Origin: Piper betle
Taxonomy: Eukaryota > Streptophyta > Magnoliopsida > Piperales > Piperaceae
DNA length: 64,000 nt
NCBI GenBank assembly: GCA_033002965.1
Contig: JAURVB010008711.1
Location: 98,187-162,186 of the forward strand
Reading direction: 5' to 3'
This document shows positions 10,142 through 21,883 of this stretch, one piece after another. The notes beneath the pieces are model-generated. The model worked only from the letters and a program-made list of their open reading frames with translations. It ran no database searches and was not told the origin of the DNA. The translations under genes and the position numbers were made by a program. Positions within the stretch are counted from its first letter, which is position 1. Each line of letters begins with the position of its first letter.

Positions 10142-12112
10142 GCTTTTAATGTTGCTTCGGTTTGTGTAAATCATATGTGAATGGCGTGGTTTTTGACTAT
10201 TGAATTGATGAATTAATGTTTATGGTGCTATTGGTGTGAGTTATGAACATGTTAAATTTTATAGCCCAGTTTAATTTTTGCTTGTTTATTTGCGGTTATT
10301 GTGCATTGGAAGCCTATTTGTTATGCTTGCGGAATAACGTCTCCCTTGGAGTAGATTTTAATTTGTGTATGGTCTCTTGAGATACTATTGTGGGGATGAT
10401 TGATGCTAGACGCTTACTTTCACTTCAATTGGGGTTGTATTGACTAAAGTTTGAGCATTATGATTGTCGGTTGCAATGAAGTTTCCTAATTGTATAAGAT
10501 ATGTCATGTAATATTTATTCTCTGTTATGATAGAAAAGTACAGCGAACTTTCTGTTTTTTGTTTTTTTGAATTCTTTGATCTTTTCTCTTACAACTTTAG
10601 CTTGGTTAGATATATAGTTAACAAGTTATTAGCTTGTTGTGGGTATTTACGTTCATATTTTCTTTCTTGCATTATATATATGGCTATGAAAGATTCTCTG
10701 CAGCATTTTATTATTCAAATACTCATAATCACTGTTATGCTGGTAAGTCATCTCCTTCATGTTCCAGAATTGTTGAACTTGATATGTTGGGGGTTTTAGT
10801 TAATGGAATTTTGCTAATTGGGAAGAATGGTTTGACTGTATATTTGATGTTGAGTCTAAGCAGAAGTTATTGAAATCATTTCCATGCAGATCAATAGTGG
10901 CATCCTATACTAGAATTGCGCCATTTGCTGTTTAGGATTGATTTAGCCGTTCTATTATCATACCTGGAGTGCACTATTTGCAATCTTATCGATTTGGTAT
11001 TTTACAAATTTTCCAACAAATGGTTTTTATAAATTGCACCATGCTAACCAAATATACCAGCTTTGCAAATGTGGCAATTTTTAATGGCTAATTGTGTCAA
11101 CATACTAACTATAATACATATGCTTTGCATATGCCAACCAAATTTTATTGTAGCCTCTATATAGAAGAAGAAATTGTCTGCCTTTCACATGATTGTTGGC
11201 AACAATTGAGCATTGCCTTGTTTGCTTGATTAGTTTCTACCTGCTGTTGTTATTAGTATGGTTTAACTTCTTATTGCTGTCAAAAATTTTGGAGCCAACT
11301 GCAGTTTGTGATGGAATTCGCTATTTGGATGGACTGAAACAATGTAGAGTCTAAATTTCTTAAAGTTCACATCAAGTTGGTGTATTTTTTTATGTCATGT
11401 AACCCATGTTAATGCCATTTTTGTATACGTTAGGTAATGGTTTTTTGCCATTCTTTTTACATACTGTGGTGATCCATTGAGTTATTGATTTGTCCTCAAT
11501 ATTGATGAGCATCTTGAAGACAAATAGTCGTCTGATGATGGTAATTTTTACTTGGTTTTTTTTTTTACTTGAAAAGTGCACATCCAATCTTAAATTGTTG
11601 CTTTTGCAGAAAGTTTTGCTTGTGTTTAGGATTTTGAATTTGTGGTCTTGCAAATCACCATCAAGCAGGTGACTTAATACTGATAATTATTATCACTTGA
11701 AAGTGCCCTTGTCGCGTGAAAATACAGCTGAGTATGTGATTAATGCCTATAAGGATTTTATAGACAAAAACTTGTTTCATATTCAGAATCAGAATGTACC
11801 ATTACAGAACTTATAAAGACCAAAACAAAAATTGATAAAAACAAAGATAGCTGTAATACAAAACTCTGCTACCCATGTCTAGCACAAAATTTGATTCCTA
11901 ATCCACTCAGATGATCCAAACGCGACTCATACATATCCTGATACATAGAACCATCCAAACCAGAGATAGTCGACCCATCAAAATACTGTGCATTTTTTTA
12001 TCAATCAACTAAATGACCAATCTAAAACTAGTAATATAAATGGTCTGTTCTTCCAACATTTTGCTCTGATACATGCAAAATGTTCGCCAATGTAAAATTA
12101 ACTACATGTTAC
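10142..12112. other. Intergenic / 3' region without a recognisable gene
   Basis: The first few hundred bases are probably the RCI2-like 3' UTR. The rest is AT-rich and holds only short open frames without family resemblance. I see no RNA gene or transposon ends. Confidence 0.6.
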
Positions 12113-14185
12113 TTACGCATAGCCACTTGCCTCTCCAACCATTCCATTCTGATCAACCACCACCGAGACCACCCCATCCACGGTCTTATCACTCTCTATC
12201 ACCACAACATTGTTAGATACATTGGTCACCGAATGCAGCACTGGGATCCTAGGACCTTGCCCTCTCACAAACAGTGAGTACTGCACATCATAAATCCGGT
12301 TAGGGAACACCAGGTCGTTGAATTCGGCCACCCACCTAGCCGCGTTTGCCACCACCGTCCGGCGACTGACCGTCGACCTGGATAGCATCCTGTCCACATT
12401 GTTCCGTTGCACCACCACCTGATCAACCTTTGTGAAGGGTGCACTAGTCTCATTGAGGGCCACTATGGGCACCCAATTGTTCTCACCACTAAACATGTTG
12501 TCCACAATGTTCACGCCGGACATTTGGCCCTTTACCGATTTGAGGACTATGTTTGCGTTACCAAAGAAAAATGTGTTGGTCACATGGAATTGAACATGGT
12601 CCTCCACTACAATGCCTGTATAGTCCATAATGGAGTTGGATATTCGGGTCTGGGCCAGACCCGGCAATTTGACAAGAATTCCAACACCACCCCCAATGGG
12701 TGGCCTTGTTATAGCAGTGCACCCCGGTGAGGATGTTGGCCTGCCCCCGAAGGATGACTCCGGTGGCTGCAGAGAAGATGGCGACGTCGGTGATCACGTT
12801 GTCGTTGCTCGCAATGTCGATTGCCACGCCGGAGAAGCTTCGCTCATTCGGGTCGCCACCGGCGGTGTTGTTCTGGCCGAGGAATGTGTTGGTGATGAAC
12901 GTCTCGTGGCCCCTCTCCACCAGGATGCCTATAGCCCCGAACTTGGAGAAGAAGCAGTTCTTGATGCGGGTACGGACTGCGCCGGTGATGACGAGGCCGC
13001 CGCATCGGTGGTTGGCGTCGAAGTGGACGTCTTGGATGGTGATGCCCTCGTAGTGGTAAGTTGTACCGGAGCTTTGGTATAGAGAGGGTGCAGTTGTGTT
13101 GGGTAGCCGGAGCTCCAAGAGGAAGCTTTCCACCGGAAAAGAGTCAGATGCGCGGAATGTTCCTCCCTGAATCTGAAAGACACAAAATGATTACATGTTT
13201 GAGAGGTGAATGTTTAGTGCAGCTTGGGCTTATTAACCTACAATGATTAGCAAGTATAGGAACATATATATTAGTCATCATCTTCATTTATATTTTAAGG
13301 ATGTAGATTATTCTCTAACATTTCTTTATGTTGCCTCTGCATGTGTGAATTTAATTTACTATTCTTTAAACTTGCCTTTTGTTGGGTCATCTACAGATGT
13401 TGTAGTCTTCTTTGCAATTCGTTTGGATTTTTCATAAACGTGGCACCCTGGCGAATGAGCCTAGGAAAAATTTTGGTTAGCTCATAAAAAATGCTCTCGT
13501 GTGGCGCTAAGATCGGTGGTTGGCTCTCTTACTAATTAACATGTAATTTAGTGGGCTTGTGTTTATAATCTCATAAGAAGGATTTACCTCCACATGTAAT
13601 GTTAGCCACCACCTTTATCTTTCAAAGAACTAGAATTATCCTGTAACAGTGAAAAGAAACCATGAAGTTAAGATTGAGAAGTTTATACCAAAATGTTGCC
13701 CATGAACTGTGGGATTATGATGGGCTTGGAGAGGTTGTAGCTCCCTCCTTGTAGATCAATGACCACACCGCCCAAGTCTCTGATGCCCGGCATCATCTCT
13801 TCCCTGGAATTGATTCCACAAGCATCATTGATGGCAGATTGGATGGCGTCGCTGCTGTCCCTAACACCACTCGGATCTGCATCGTAGGATATAGGGTAGA
13901 ACACTTTCTCCACCTGCAAACAATGAACCATTGAAAGATTTGAGAAATGTGAACGCATCTTTTGGATGACCAATAATTATTTATGGGTACAACCAAGATC
14001 AGTTAACCATTCAACTTGGCTTTGGCCGCAGAGAGCCGCCGAGCAGCGGCCCGTTGAAACCTGAGGTGGTGCTCCTCCATGGAACGGCGTGTAGCATGCG
14101 AGGGTGAAGAGGAAAGCAGCACTAGGAGAAGGAAGGAGGATAGTAGATGGTTGATGAGTCCCATTGAAAACTTGTATTTCTCCAT
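12113..14185 (-). CDS. QRT3: QUARTET3-like pectin-lyase-fold protein (polygalacturonase family), one frameshift
   Basis: The exons (minus strand) are about 14185-14010, 13913-13689 and 13166-12113. Exon 1 gives a signal peptide (LLSSFLLLVLLSSSPSHA); the start is 14185 or the inner ATG at 14164. Exon 2 has the family opening (VFYPISYDADPSG, GGVVIDLQGGSY). Exon 3 has the right-handed beta-helix repeats (GGTFRASDSFPVE, SSGTTYHYEGITIQDVHFD, GVAIDIASNDN, ITDVAIFSAATGV, GVHCYNKAT, SGVNIVDNMFSG, VTNVSNNVVVIESD). QRT3 degrades pectin in the pollen mother cell wall so that tetrads separate. After NKATHW the frame shifts by +1 at the five-C run 12690-12694 and continues perfectly to the stop. The visible exon 1 donor (gttaac) leaves phase 1 whereas exon 2 reads in phase 0, so that junction is unresolved. 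Confidence 0.85.
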
Positions 14186-14242
14186 GCAACTTACAAATGG
14201 AGAAGTTGATGTTTGATAAGGTGAAGTGGGTTGCTCTATCTG

Positions 14243-14250
14243 TTTATATA
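14243..14250 (-). promoter_or_regulatory. TATA box of the QRT3-like gene
   Basis: On the minus strand this is TATATAAA, about 58 bases before the first candidate ATG at 14185. Confidence 0.6.
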
Positions 14251-14647
14251 GAAACTGGTCAGATTCAGACCAACGTTGAAACTCCTGTGAACCATCCATG
14301 GCCGGACTTTTCAATCCACATGACTTTTTCTTTGAGCTTCCCATATTGTGTTATGTGCACTCCAAGTGTTACTCCACCCCTTCACCTGTTTGGCATCTCC
14401 TCGTTTTTTTAAAAAATATATATATATTTTTGAGGATCGAGAGAAATCATGATTTTGAATTATGCCGAAAATAGGCAATCACATTAACGAGAAATTGAAA
14501 GTTGTGAGGGTTTGAAGTGCTTTGGAGATGTGTGTATTAGAAGCCATTGTATGGGATATGTGTTCATAGCATTGCGATTTTAATTTTATATATCTGAATT
14601 AAAGTTTGGGGGGTGAATATTATACAAGATGAATGAAAAAATTTTGA

Positions 14648-14752
14648 GTCCGCCCGAGAGCGACCCAATGGAGATGCTGTGCATCTCCGCTATCGATGAT
14701 TCCAAGGATGATGGATGATAGAGACACTCGGCGACGTCGCTCCCGAGCGGAC
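14648..14752. repeat. GC-rich 105-bp hairpin upstream of the QRT3-like gene
   Basis: The arms GTCCGCCCGAGAGCGAC (14648-14664) and GTCGCTCCCGAGCGGAC (14736-14752) are inverted copies with two mismatches. Inside lies a second perfect hairpin, GGAGATGC-tgt-GCATCTCC, at about 14670-14688. The block is much more GC-rich than its flanks. It could be a MITE fragment or an RNA hairpin; no known family was recognised. Confidence 0.5.
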
Positions 14753-14859
14753 CCAATACCCACTCGAGATGTATTGCGGGTCGAAGGGATTTTGGGACGT
14801 ACACACGCACAGAACAGTAATGCACGGTTCATGTCATGGTGTGATTGTCACTAGATAGC

Positions 14860-16950
14860 TTTGGTATGATAGCTGGTAATAGATTGTTTTGGAGAGATTA
14901 GGAATACTTGTTGGAATGCCAATGAGATCAGTAAACTAATGTGTAATATGTTTGATTGGATGGAAAGAAACAAAGAGACCATCTTCGGCTTCTCCAAGCT
15001 TGTTATTGCTATGCTGATTATTGAGTCAAGTTGGTTTTTTAAAATCAAGGTATTTTTACAGCTTTGAAATTAATGAATCTTTAGGTTGATATAATTAAGA
15101 TAGCCAGGAAAGTTGGTAACTTTAGGTTAAAGTTTTCATTTTTCATGTATACTAGCCAAATAGCCTGTGCTATGCGTGCACAATCCAATGGTTCTAACAA
15201 TTTCATCTTAATTATTAAAATAATTATAATAAAAATTATTTTAAAATATTTATTAATTTATGCATCTTTTAAAAATTTAAAAATAATTAATAATAATGTT
15301 TAAAAAACAAAATTTTATCAATCTCTTATTTATGTCCTTATTTTTAATATATATATATATATATATGTTATTTTGTAACACCCATGCACTAAAAAAATTT
15401 AAATTAAACGTGTAATTTATATAAGCTATATTAGATATAATTTACATGAATTTTTTCCTGATAACTCTTTACAAACTTACGGTTAGAATGTGAGAGTAAC
15501 TCATCTATAAGGAATGACTGCAGAAAGACAGCTACATAAAAGTCAAACCCTTTATAAGTAAGGGCTACACTTTTGTAAATAAACAAATTGTCTGACATTA
15601 TTTTTTACTAACTAGTTTGTCCCCTTTCATGAGAGGAACTTGAAGCTTCTTAATTTCTAATCCTCACCATCACCTAATACTAAATTAAAACCTTTCTTTA
15701 AAAAAATAAATACAATAAAACCTTTCTTTTTCCTAATATTATCATGTATAAGATCGCATAGTTGTACTCACACAATAAATCAAGTATGTTAGATTTTATT
15801 CTATGTAATATTTATTAAATTTTATTTTAAAAATTAAGATATCTCAATTAGACATTATTTTACATATAAAATAATATAGCAATGCATTAAAAGTTTATAT
15901 TCTTATTTAAATTGTTATTATTTCAAACTCATGTATTATTTTTGTTATATCTATTTCGTGCAGACAATCTAATGCATATTAAAAATTTTATTTTATATAC
16001 AAAAGTTTTGAGCCCAATGGGTGCATAGTTGCACAATCTTAGACTTGCTTCAGCTAACTTCGAGCTTCCAATCAAGTTTTTTTTCAAAATAAATCGAATT
16101 TAATGTAGTTTTGAACATCTTTTAGGTGTAAGATATCGCAACATAATAAAACCAGTTTTAGTTGATACGGTGGGATGGGAAATAGATAAGGGTAGAAATA
16201 ATTGGTTAAAATTTGAACTCAAATTAAACGAACTCTAGTACATTTTTGTTTGATTTGATTTGACTCAACGTTTAATATATAACCCTTTATATTAAAGTGC
16301 CTGAGTTAAAAAGGATGGGTTTATTTTATTGCTCTCATCTTATTTGTACCCAACTTACTTTATGGTTGAATATTCTGACTAATTCCATTACAAATATCTA
16401 TTTAATTTGAAATTGTTACAATTATTTTTATTTGTTGTTAGGTTATCTTTGGAGTATAATTCCACTTGAATTAGAAATCTCCATGATGTTAACCATCTCT
16501 AATTAGTTTAAAATCCATACCATTTTAAGTTATTTATTATAAATTAAATAGGCATTTAATATTTTGAAAATAATAATTAGCCATATAATCACAAATTTGT
16601 ATAATTTAATTTTGGATGTTACTAATATATCTTATTAATAAATTTCAACATCTAGTTGACATAAAGTACAATATTTTATATTTATTTGCGTAAAAAGTAG
16701 ATAATACTAAGAGTTAAAATTAATTTCATAATAACTACATAATAATGTAAGATAATAGTAAATTTGTACACGACCAAACTACTATTTATTTATTTGATAC
16801 ATATATAATTAATACAAAATTACACCGATTAGTTATTTATTTTTAGTCATTAATCCAGGTAATGAAGTCCAGTGGGGCATGAAAATGAGGCTAAAATTGG
16901 GATTATAATATTAACAATATAATAATATAAATTTAGGAAAAATAAAACTA
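14860..16950. other. AT-rich intergenic DNA
   Basis: Long A/T runs, a short (TA)n near 15349-15366 and no coding similarity. The end, from about 16950, becomes pyrimidine- and CCG-rich and is probably the promoter and 5' UTR of eIF(iso)4G. Confidence 0.6.
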
Positions 16951-17122
16951 TTTCCTTCTCCCTTCCATCATCCCCTTACCCCAACGGGGAAAGAGAGGAT
17001 TTTTATCGGCCGCCGCCGCCGACGCCGCCGCCTTCTCAGGCGGCCCTGCTTGAGGCCGCCTACGCTGCCGCCGCCGACGACGTTGGGAGGGTGATACAAC
17101 TGTGCGTGGTAAGAGGGGTAGT

Positions 17123-20100
17123 ATGCAGGCAGATCAGACGGTGATTAGCTTGAGGCCTGGTGGTGGTGCCAATCGGGGAGCTCGCTTCGTCGCCCCTCGG
17201 CTCGACGCCGCCGTCAGCAGCCCCGCCGGCGGCTCCTCTGATCCCCACCTGCTCCGCCCCCATGGCGGCTTGCCGCCTGCCTTGTTCAAGGTCTCGGTAA
17301 GCTGCTCTTGATCTGGTTCTTCACTTCTTTCGGTGGTTTTGGGGCTTTCTGTGATTGCCGCTGTGGGAGAAGAGGTCCGGTCTTTGATACGATGGCTGGT
17401 GTTTCAATTCTTTGGGGAAGTGTTTGCTTTTCTCGGGGAAAAGATTGGTTCTTTGCCCATTATAGTGCTATTTCCGGTTGAATTAGTGTTCGTTGTCCTT
17501 TGAACACTTCGAAGCCGGGATTTTGATTTGATATTTATAGGCCTTTTAATACGATTATGATCTAGTTGTTTGCTATGTATGATTTTCCCCTTTTTACCGG
17601 CATTGGTCAATTCGTACTGGTAAAGTGAGAAATCAATAGTCCATAAGTCAATCTGTTAGTTATGTTTTGTTGCTAATTTGATGATAGATATTGAGTGCGT
17701 ATAATGTCATCTAATCATTCAAGTTCATGTTTGCTATACTGTATTTGATGATACGTATTGAGTGTGTATAATGTCATCTAATCATTCAAGTTCCCTGTTG
17801 CTGTGCTGTTTGGTATTTGAACTGAATAATGTGGATGTTATTCTTAGCCTAGTGGTTATGTGGATGTTTATCCAATGTACATCTTATTTGCAGGCTGCTG
17901 ACTTGCGGTTTGAGGGTCGTGAACGCGTTCAGTACACTAGGGACCAACTCTTGCAGCTGAGGGAGGTAGTTAACTGTTTCGTTATTCATTTATCTTTTTG
18001 TTCTAGGTAATCCGTTTGCAAAGCCTGCTGCACTTTTTATATTCTCACCCTTGAAAGAGCTCCTTCACTTGTTCGGTTTCTCCATATGGCCGTCTGGCCT
18101 TGTTGAACTTACCTCGCAACCTACTTTCTTTACTGTTTGTGACTTCTACTGTCAGAAATTTCAATATCTGAACTGTCTCTATATACAAACTAATTGTTGT
18201 TCTTTTGACTATCCAAACTAAGCTGTTTTTTTAAGAAGTAATTGGATGACATGTTTCCTGATTTTGCAGGTTGGTGAGGTACCTGAAGACATTCTGAAAC
18301 TTAAACAAGAAATTGAGACTGAGCTTTTAGGAGATGATCAAACTTGGGGCCGCAGTGAAATAAATGTGAGATCACGATCTAGATGATTGTTATGTTGAAG
18401 CATCTATGTTTATTTATTTATTCATTTTTTTAGTGTCAATTTGTATCTATAGTTCTTCATTGTGGTTGTTCTTGGTGAATATCTTATTGTTCATTGTACT
18501 AAGATCTTGACTTTCTTAATTCTCCTTAGTTGCAAAGTCAAGCCTTGAGCCGGTATACTGAACCAGATAATCGTGATTGGCGTGGAAGATCAGGACTGTC
18601 CTCTTCTGGTGATGATAGATCTTGGGATGCCCTTCGTGAAAGCAAAGAACAGTCCTATGGAGGGAATTTGAGACAGCAGGAGTCAAATCAGTATAATCGT
18701 CAGGACCAATTAAACTCCCAGTTTGAAGTTTCCACTGCTCAAGGGGTAATGACATGAGCTGTTTAAAGTTGTGTGTAGGGTTAATAAAAATTTCTTGTAA
18801 AGCTGCTTCTCCATATTTGTTAGTAGTAATGACATAACCTATTTGAGGTTACGGGCAAGCGTTCTTTATTTTGCTTGAAAGATCAAATTCTCAAGTAATG
18901 ATTTTTGGTGAAGGTTCAATGTTTATTATTACAATATGTTACAAAATGTCTACATATTTTATTTGTTTCTGGTTTGGATGACTGTAGTGTATTCTTTATA
19001 AATTGATAGATAGGAAAAAAAATAACAATGTTTTGGAAGGTGCAAAAAACAAAATCCCTTCTTCTTTTATCTTAGTTGTGCAGTGATTAGATGTGTGTTT
19101 CTTGTAGTGAAGTTGTTCACATATTTTCAAAATGAGGATTTATATTCTCAATAATATAATCCTTTTATATAAAAACCACACGATTCCAGCTAATTGCGTT
19201 CAGGTTCACAGATCAATGCTTGTTTATTAAGTTTCCATATAATTTCATATTGCCTCCATCCATGTCCTTTAGGGCCTTCTTTTTCCCCTTTAATTTCTCA
19301 ATACAATAAGTTTAAATATTTTGCTTTTTGTTTTGATTGGGTCAGGGAGGACCTGCAGGCTCTTGTCAAAGCTGAAGTTCCATGGTCTGTCCAAAGAGGC
19401 AATCTGTCAGAGAAAGAGCGTGTTCTAAAAACAGTTAAAGGGTATGACTATCTGTGCCTATTTCTGGACACAGTCATCACTCTAATATGTATTTGTGTAT
19501 TTGGGCTAAATGAATTGAGTTACAAATGTTTGCTTTATCACTTCTTATTATACCTGCAGTATCCTGAACAAGCTGACTCCAGAAAAGTTTGATCTTCTCA
19601 AAGGGCAACTTATCGATTCTGGAATCACTACCCCTGATATTTTGAAGGTTATTTTTACTGCTTTTGTAAACTAAGTGAAATCTCAAGTAATTTTTCTTTT
19701 GATTTACTGCTTTTTAACTGAAACCTAGGGTGTCATCAATCTGATTTTTGACAAAGCAGTACTCGAACCTACATTCTGCCCTATGTATGCACGTTTGTGT
19801 TCTGATCTGAATGAAAAACTTCCTCTCTTCCCTGCTGAGGAACTAGGGGGCAAAGATATAACATTTAAGAGAATCCTTCTTAATAATTGTCAAGAGGCAT
19901 TTGAAGGAGCAGATAGTATGAGGGCTGAAATTAGGCAAATGACAGCTCCAGATCAGGAAATGGAGCGGCGAGATAAGGAACGCATGTTGAAACTCCGAAC
20001 TTTAGGAAATATTCGTCTGATTGGAGAGCTTTTGAAGCAGAAAATGGTCCCAGAGAAAATTGTTCATCATATTGTCCAGGTTCAAAGTGCTATCTTTGTT

Positions 20101-21883
20101 TCTTGGTTTCATCCTTTTATCTTAATGATTAAATCTTATTTATAATTGGCTAAGCTCATCTCTGTGGAACAGGAGCTGTTGGGACATGATCCTAAAATTT
20201 GTCCTGCGGAGGAAAACGTGGAAGCCATATGCCAGTTTTTAATACTATTGGAAAGCAACTTGATGAGGCCACCAAGTCAAGGCGTGTGAATGATGCTTAT
20301 TTCAACAGGCTCAAGGAACTGACAGCTAACCCACAGTTGGCACCACGCTTGAGATTTATGGTTCGTGATGTTCTTGACTTGCGGGCCAACAATTGGATCC
20401 CCCGGCGTGAGGAGGTACTGCCTTCCATTTTGTCTCTTCTATTTGTGCATTGGTGAATTAACTTGAATGAAGTTCCAGCTAATTTCTGTTTGATCATCTT
20501 CCATGCTTCATTTTTTATAATGATAGAATTTTTCAATGATAAAAATAGTACATTTTTCAATATTGTAGACCTAGATAATAAAGATTCTTAAAGGGAAAAA
20601 AATATTCTTTCAATTAATTGCATTCTGGGTGATTAGAGTTATTTGCTCTTGAGCTGTTTATAATAGAAGAGAAATATTAGGATCCTCAAAGCCACCCACT
20701 CTATCTCTACTAAAATAAGAAGTTATTGACATGGTAATTGACTTAGGTATAATTTTCCTGGAAACTTTCTTATTTAAGAAATGCAACTCTTGGCCTCTTA
20801 ATTACTAAAAGAATGGGTTTGTTTTTCTCGCAGATGAAAGCTAAGAAGATCAATGAAATTCATTCAGAGGCTGAAAAAAATCTTGGTTTACGGCCAGGGG
20901 CTGCAGCAACAATTAGAAATGGGCGTGGCATTGTTGGTGCTCTTGGAGGCCTTGGCCCTGGAGGTTTCCTCATCAACAGACCTGGAGCTGGTGGCATGAT
21001 GCCTGGAATGCCTGGAACCAGAAGGATGCCTGGCATGCCTGGACTTGATAACGATGACTGGGAGGTTGTTCCAAGGACCAGATTCATGCCTAAGCATGAA
21101 GGGCAGGTCCCTCGTGTTCAAGCTCCTCTAAGTAAGCCTGGTGGATCTTTTAATTCTAAGCTGTTACCTCAGGGTAGTGCCGGTTTCATGACTGGTAAGA
21201 CTAGTGCCTTGCTGCAAGGAAGTGGTGGTGATTCCTTCTCTCGCCCCGCCAATCTGGTCACTAGTGTTGAAACCCAAAGTGCAGTACCTTCGAGGTTTCC
21301 AACTCCTATAACATCATCAGTTATTCCTGCGCCTGGTAAGCCAGTTACACATCCATCAGCTAGGACAAACCCAACTGAGCTGCGTAAAAAGACCATATCC
21401 CTTCTTGAGGAGTACTTCAGTGTCCGTATTCTTGATGAAGCTCTTCAATGTGTTGAGGAACTAAACGCTCCTGATTATTACCCAGAGTTTGTTAAAGAAG
21501 CTATATTTCTCGCCCTTGAAAAGATCCCTTCTCTTGGAGAACCATTGGTGAAACTGTTGGAATATTTATTTGCAAAGAAAGTGCTCGTTGCTAGGGATAT
21601 CGGCACAGGGTGCCTTCTTTACGGTTCCATGCTGGATGACATAGGGATTGATCTTCCCAAGGCTCCAAATAATTTTGGGGAGGTGATGGGGAAGCTTATA
21701 GTGATTGGTGGCCTTGACTTCAAGTTGTTGAAGGAGGTTTTAAAGAAAATGGAGGATACCCTGTTTCAAAGTGTTGTATTTGATGCTGCTGTGAAAACAA
21801 TTGGTTTCTACAATGCAACTGGGCAAAATATCTTGGCTTCCCATGGTGATGAAATCAAGGAAATAAAGGGAACTCTTGCTTGA
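17123..21883 (+). CDS. EIFISO4G: Translation initiation factor eIF(iso)4G, one frameshift
   Basis: The nine exons are 17123-17296, 17894-17965, 18270-18365, 18530-18745, 19359-19441, 19560-19647, 19729-20079, 20173-20414 and 20834-21883. They give about 790 residues, the usual length for the plant isoform. The N-terminus [15 protein letters not shown] is typical. The eIF(iso)4E-binding motif is represented by [11 protein letters not shown] in exon 2. MIF4G (about residues 210-440) contains [32 protein letters not shown] and [14 protein letters not shown] Gly/Met/Pro-rich linker ([16 protein letters not shown]) is followed by an MA3 domain (about 625-750). The protein bridges the cap-binding eIF(iso)4E, eIF4A and eIF3. 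One base is missing in exon 8: the T5 run at 20236-20240 should be T6, because [12 protein letters not shown] resumes in the next frame. Exon 5 uses the inner acceptor at 19358. Confidence 0.95.
17677..17810 (+). repeat. 67-bp tandem duplication in eIF(iso)4G intron 1
   Basis: Two copies (17677-17743 and 17744-17810) share TTTGATGAT, TATTGAGTG and GTATAATGTCATCTAATCAT, with few differences, so the duplication is fairly recent. Confidence 0.85.

Noticed and set aside
12407..13082. Plus-strand frames over the QRT3-like gene
   Set aside because: They are antisense to well-matched beta-helix coding sequence and have no family resemblance.
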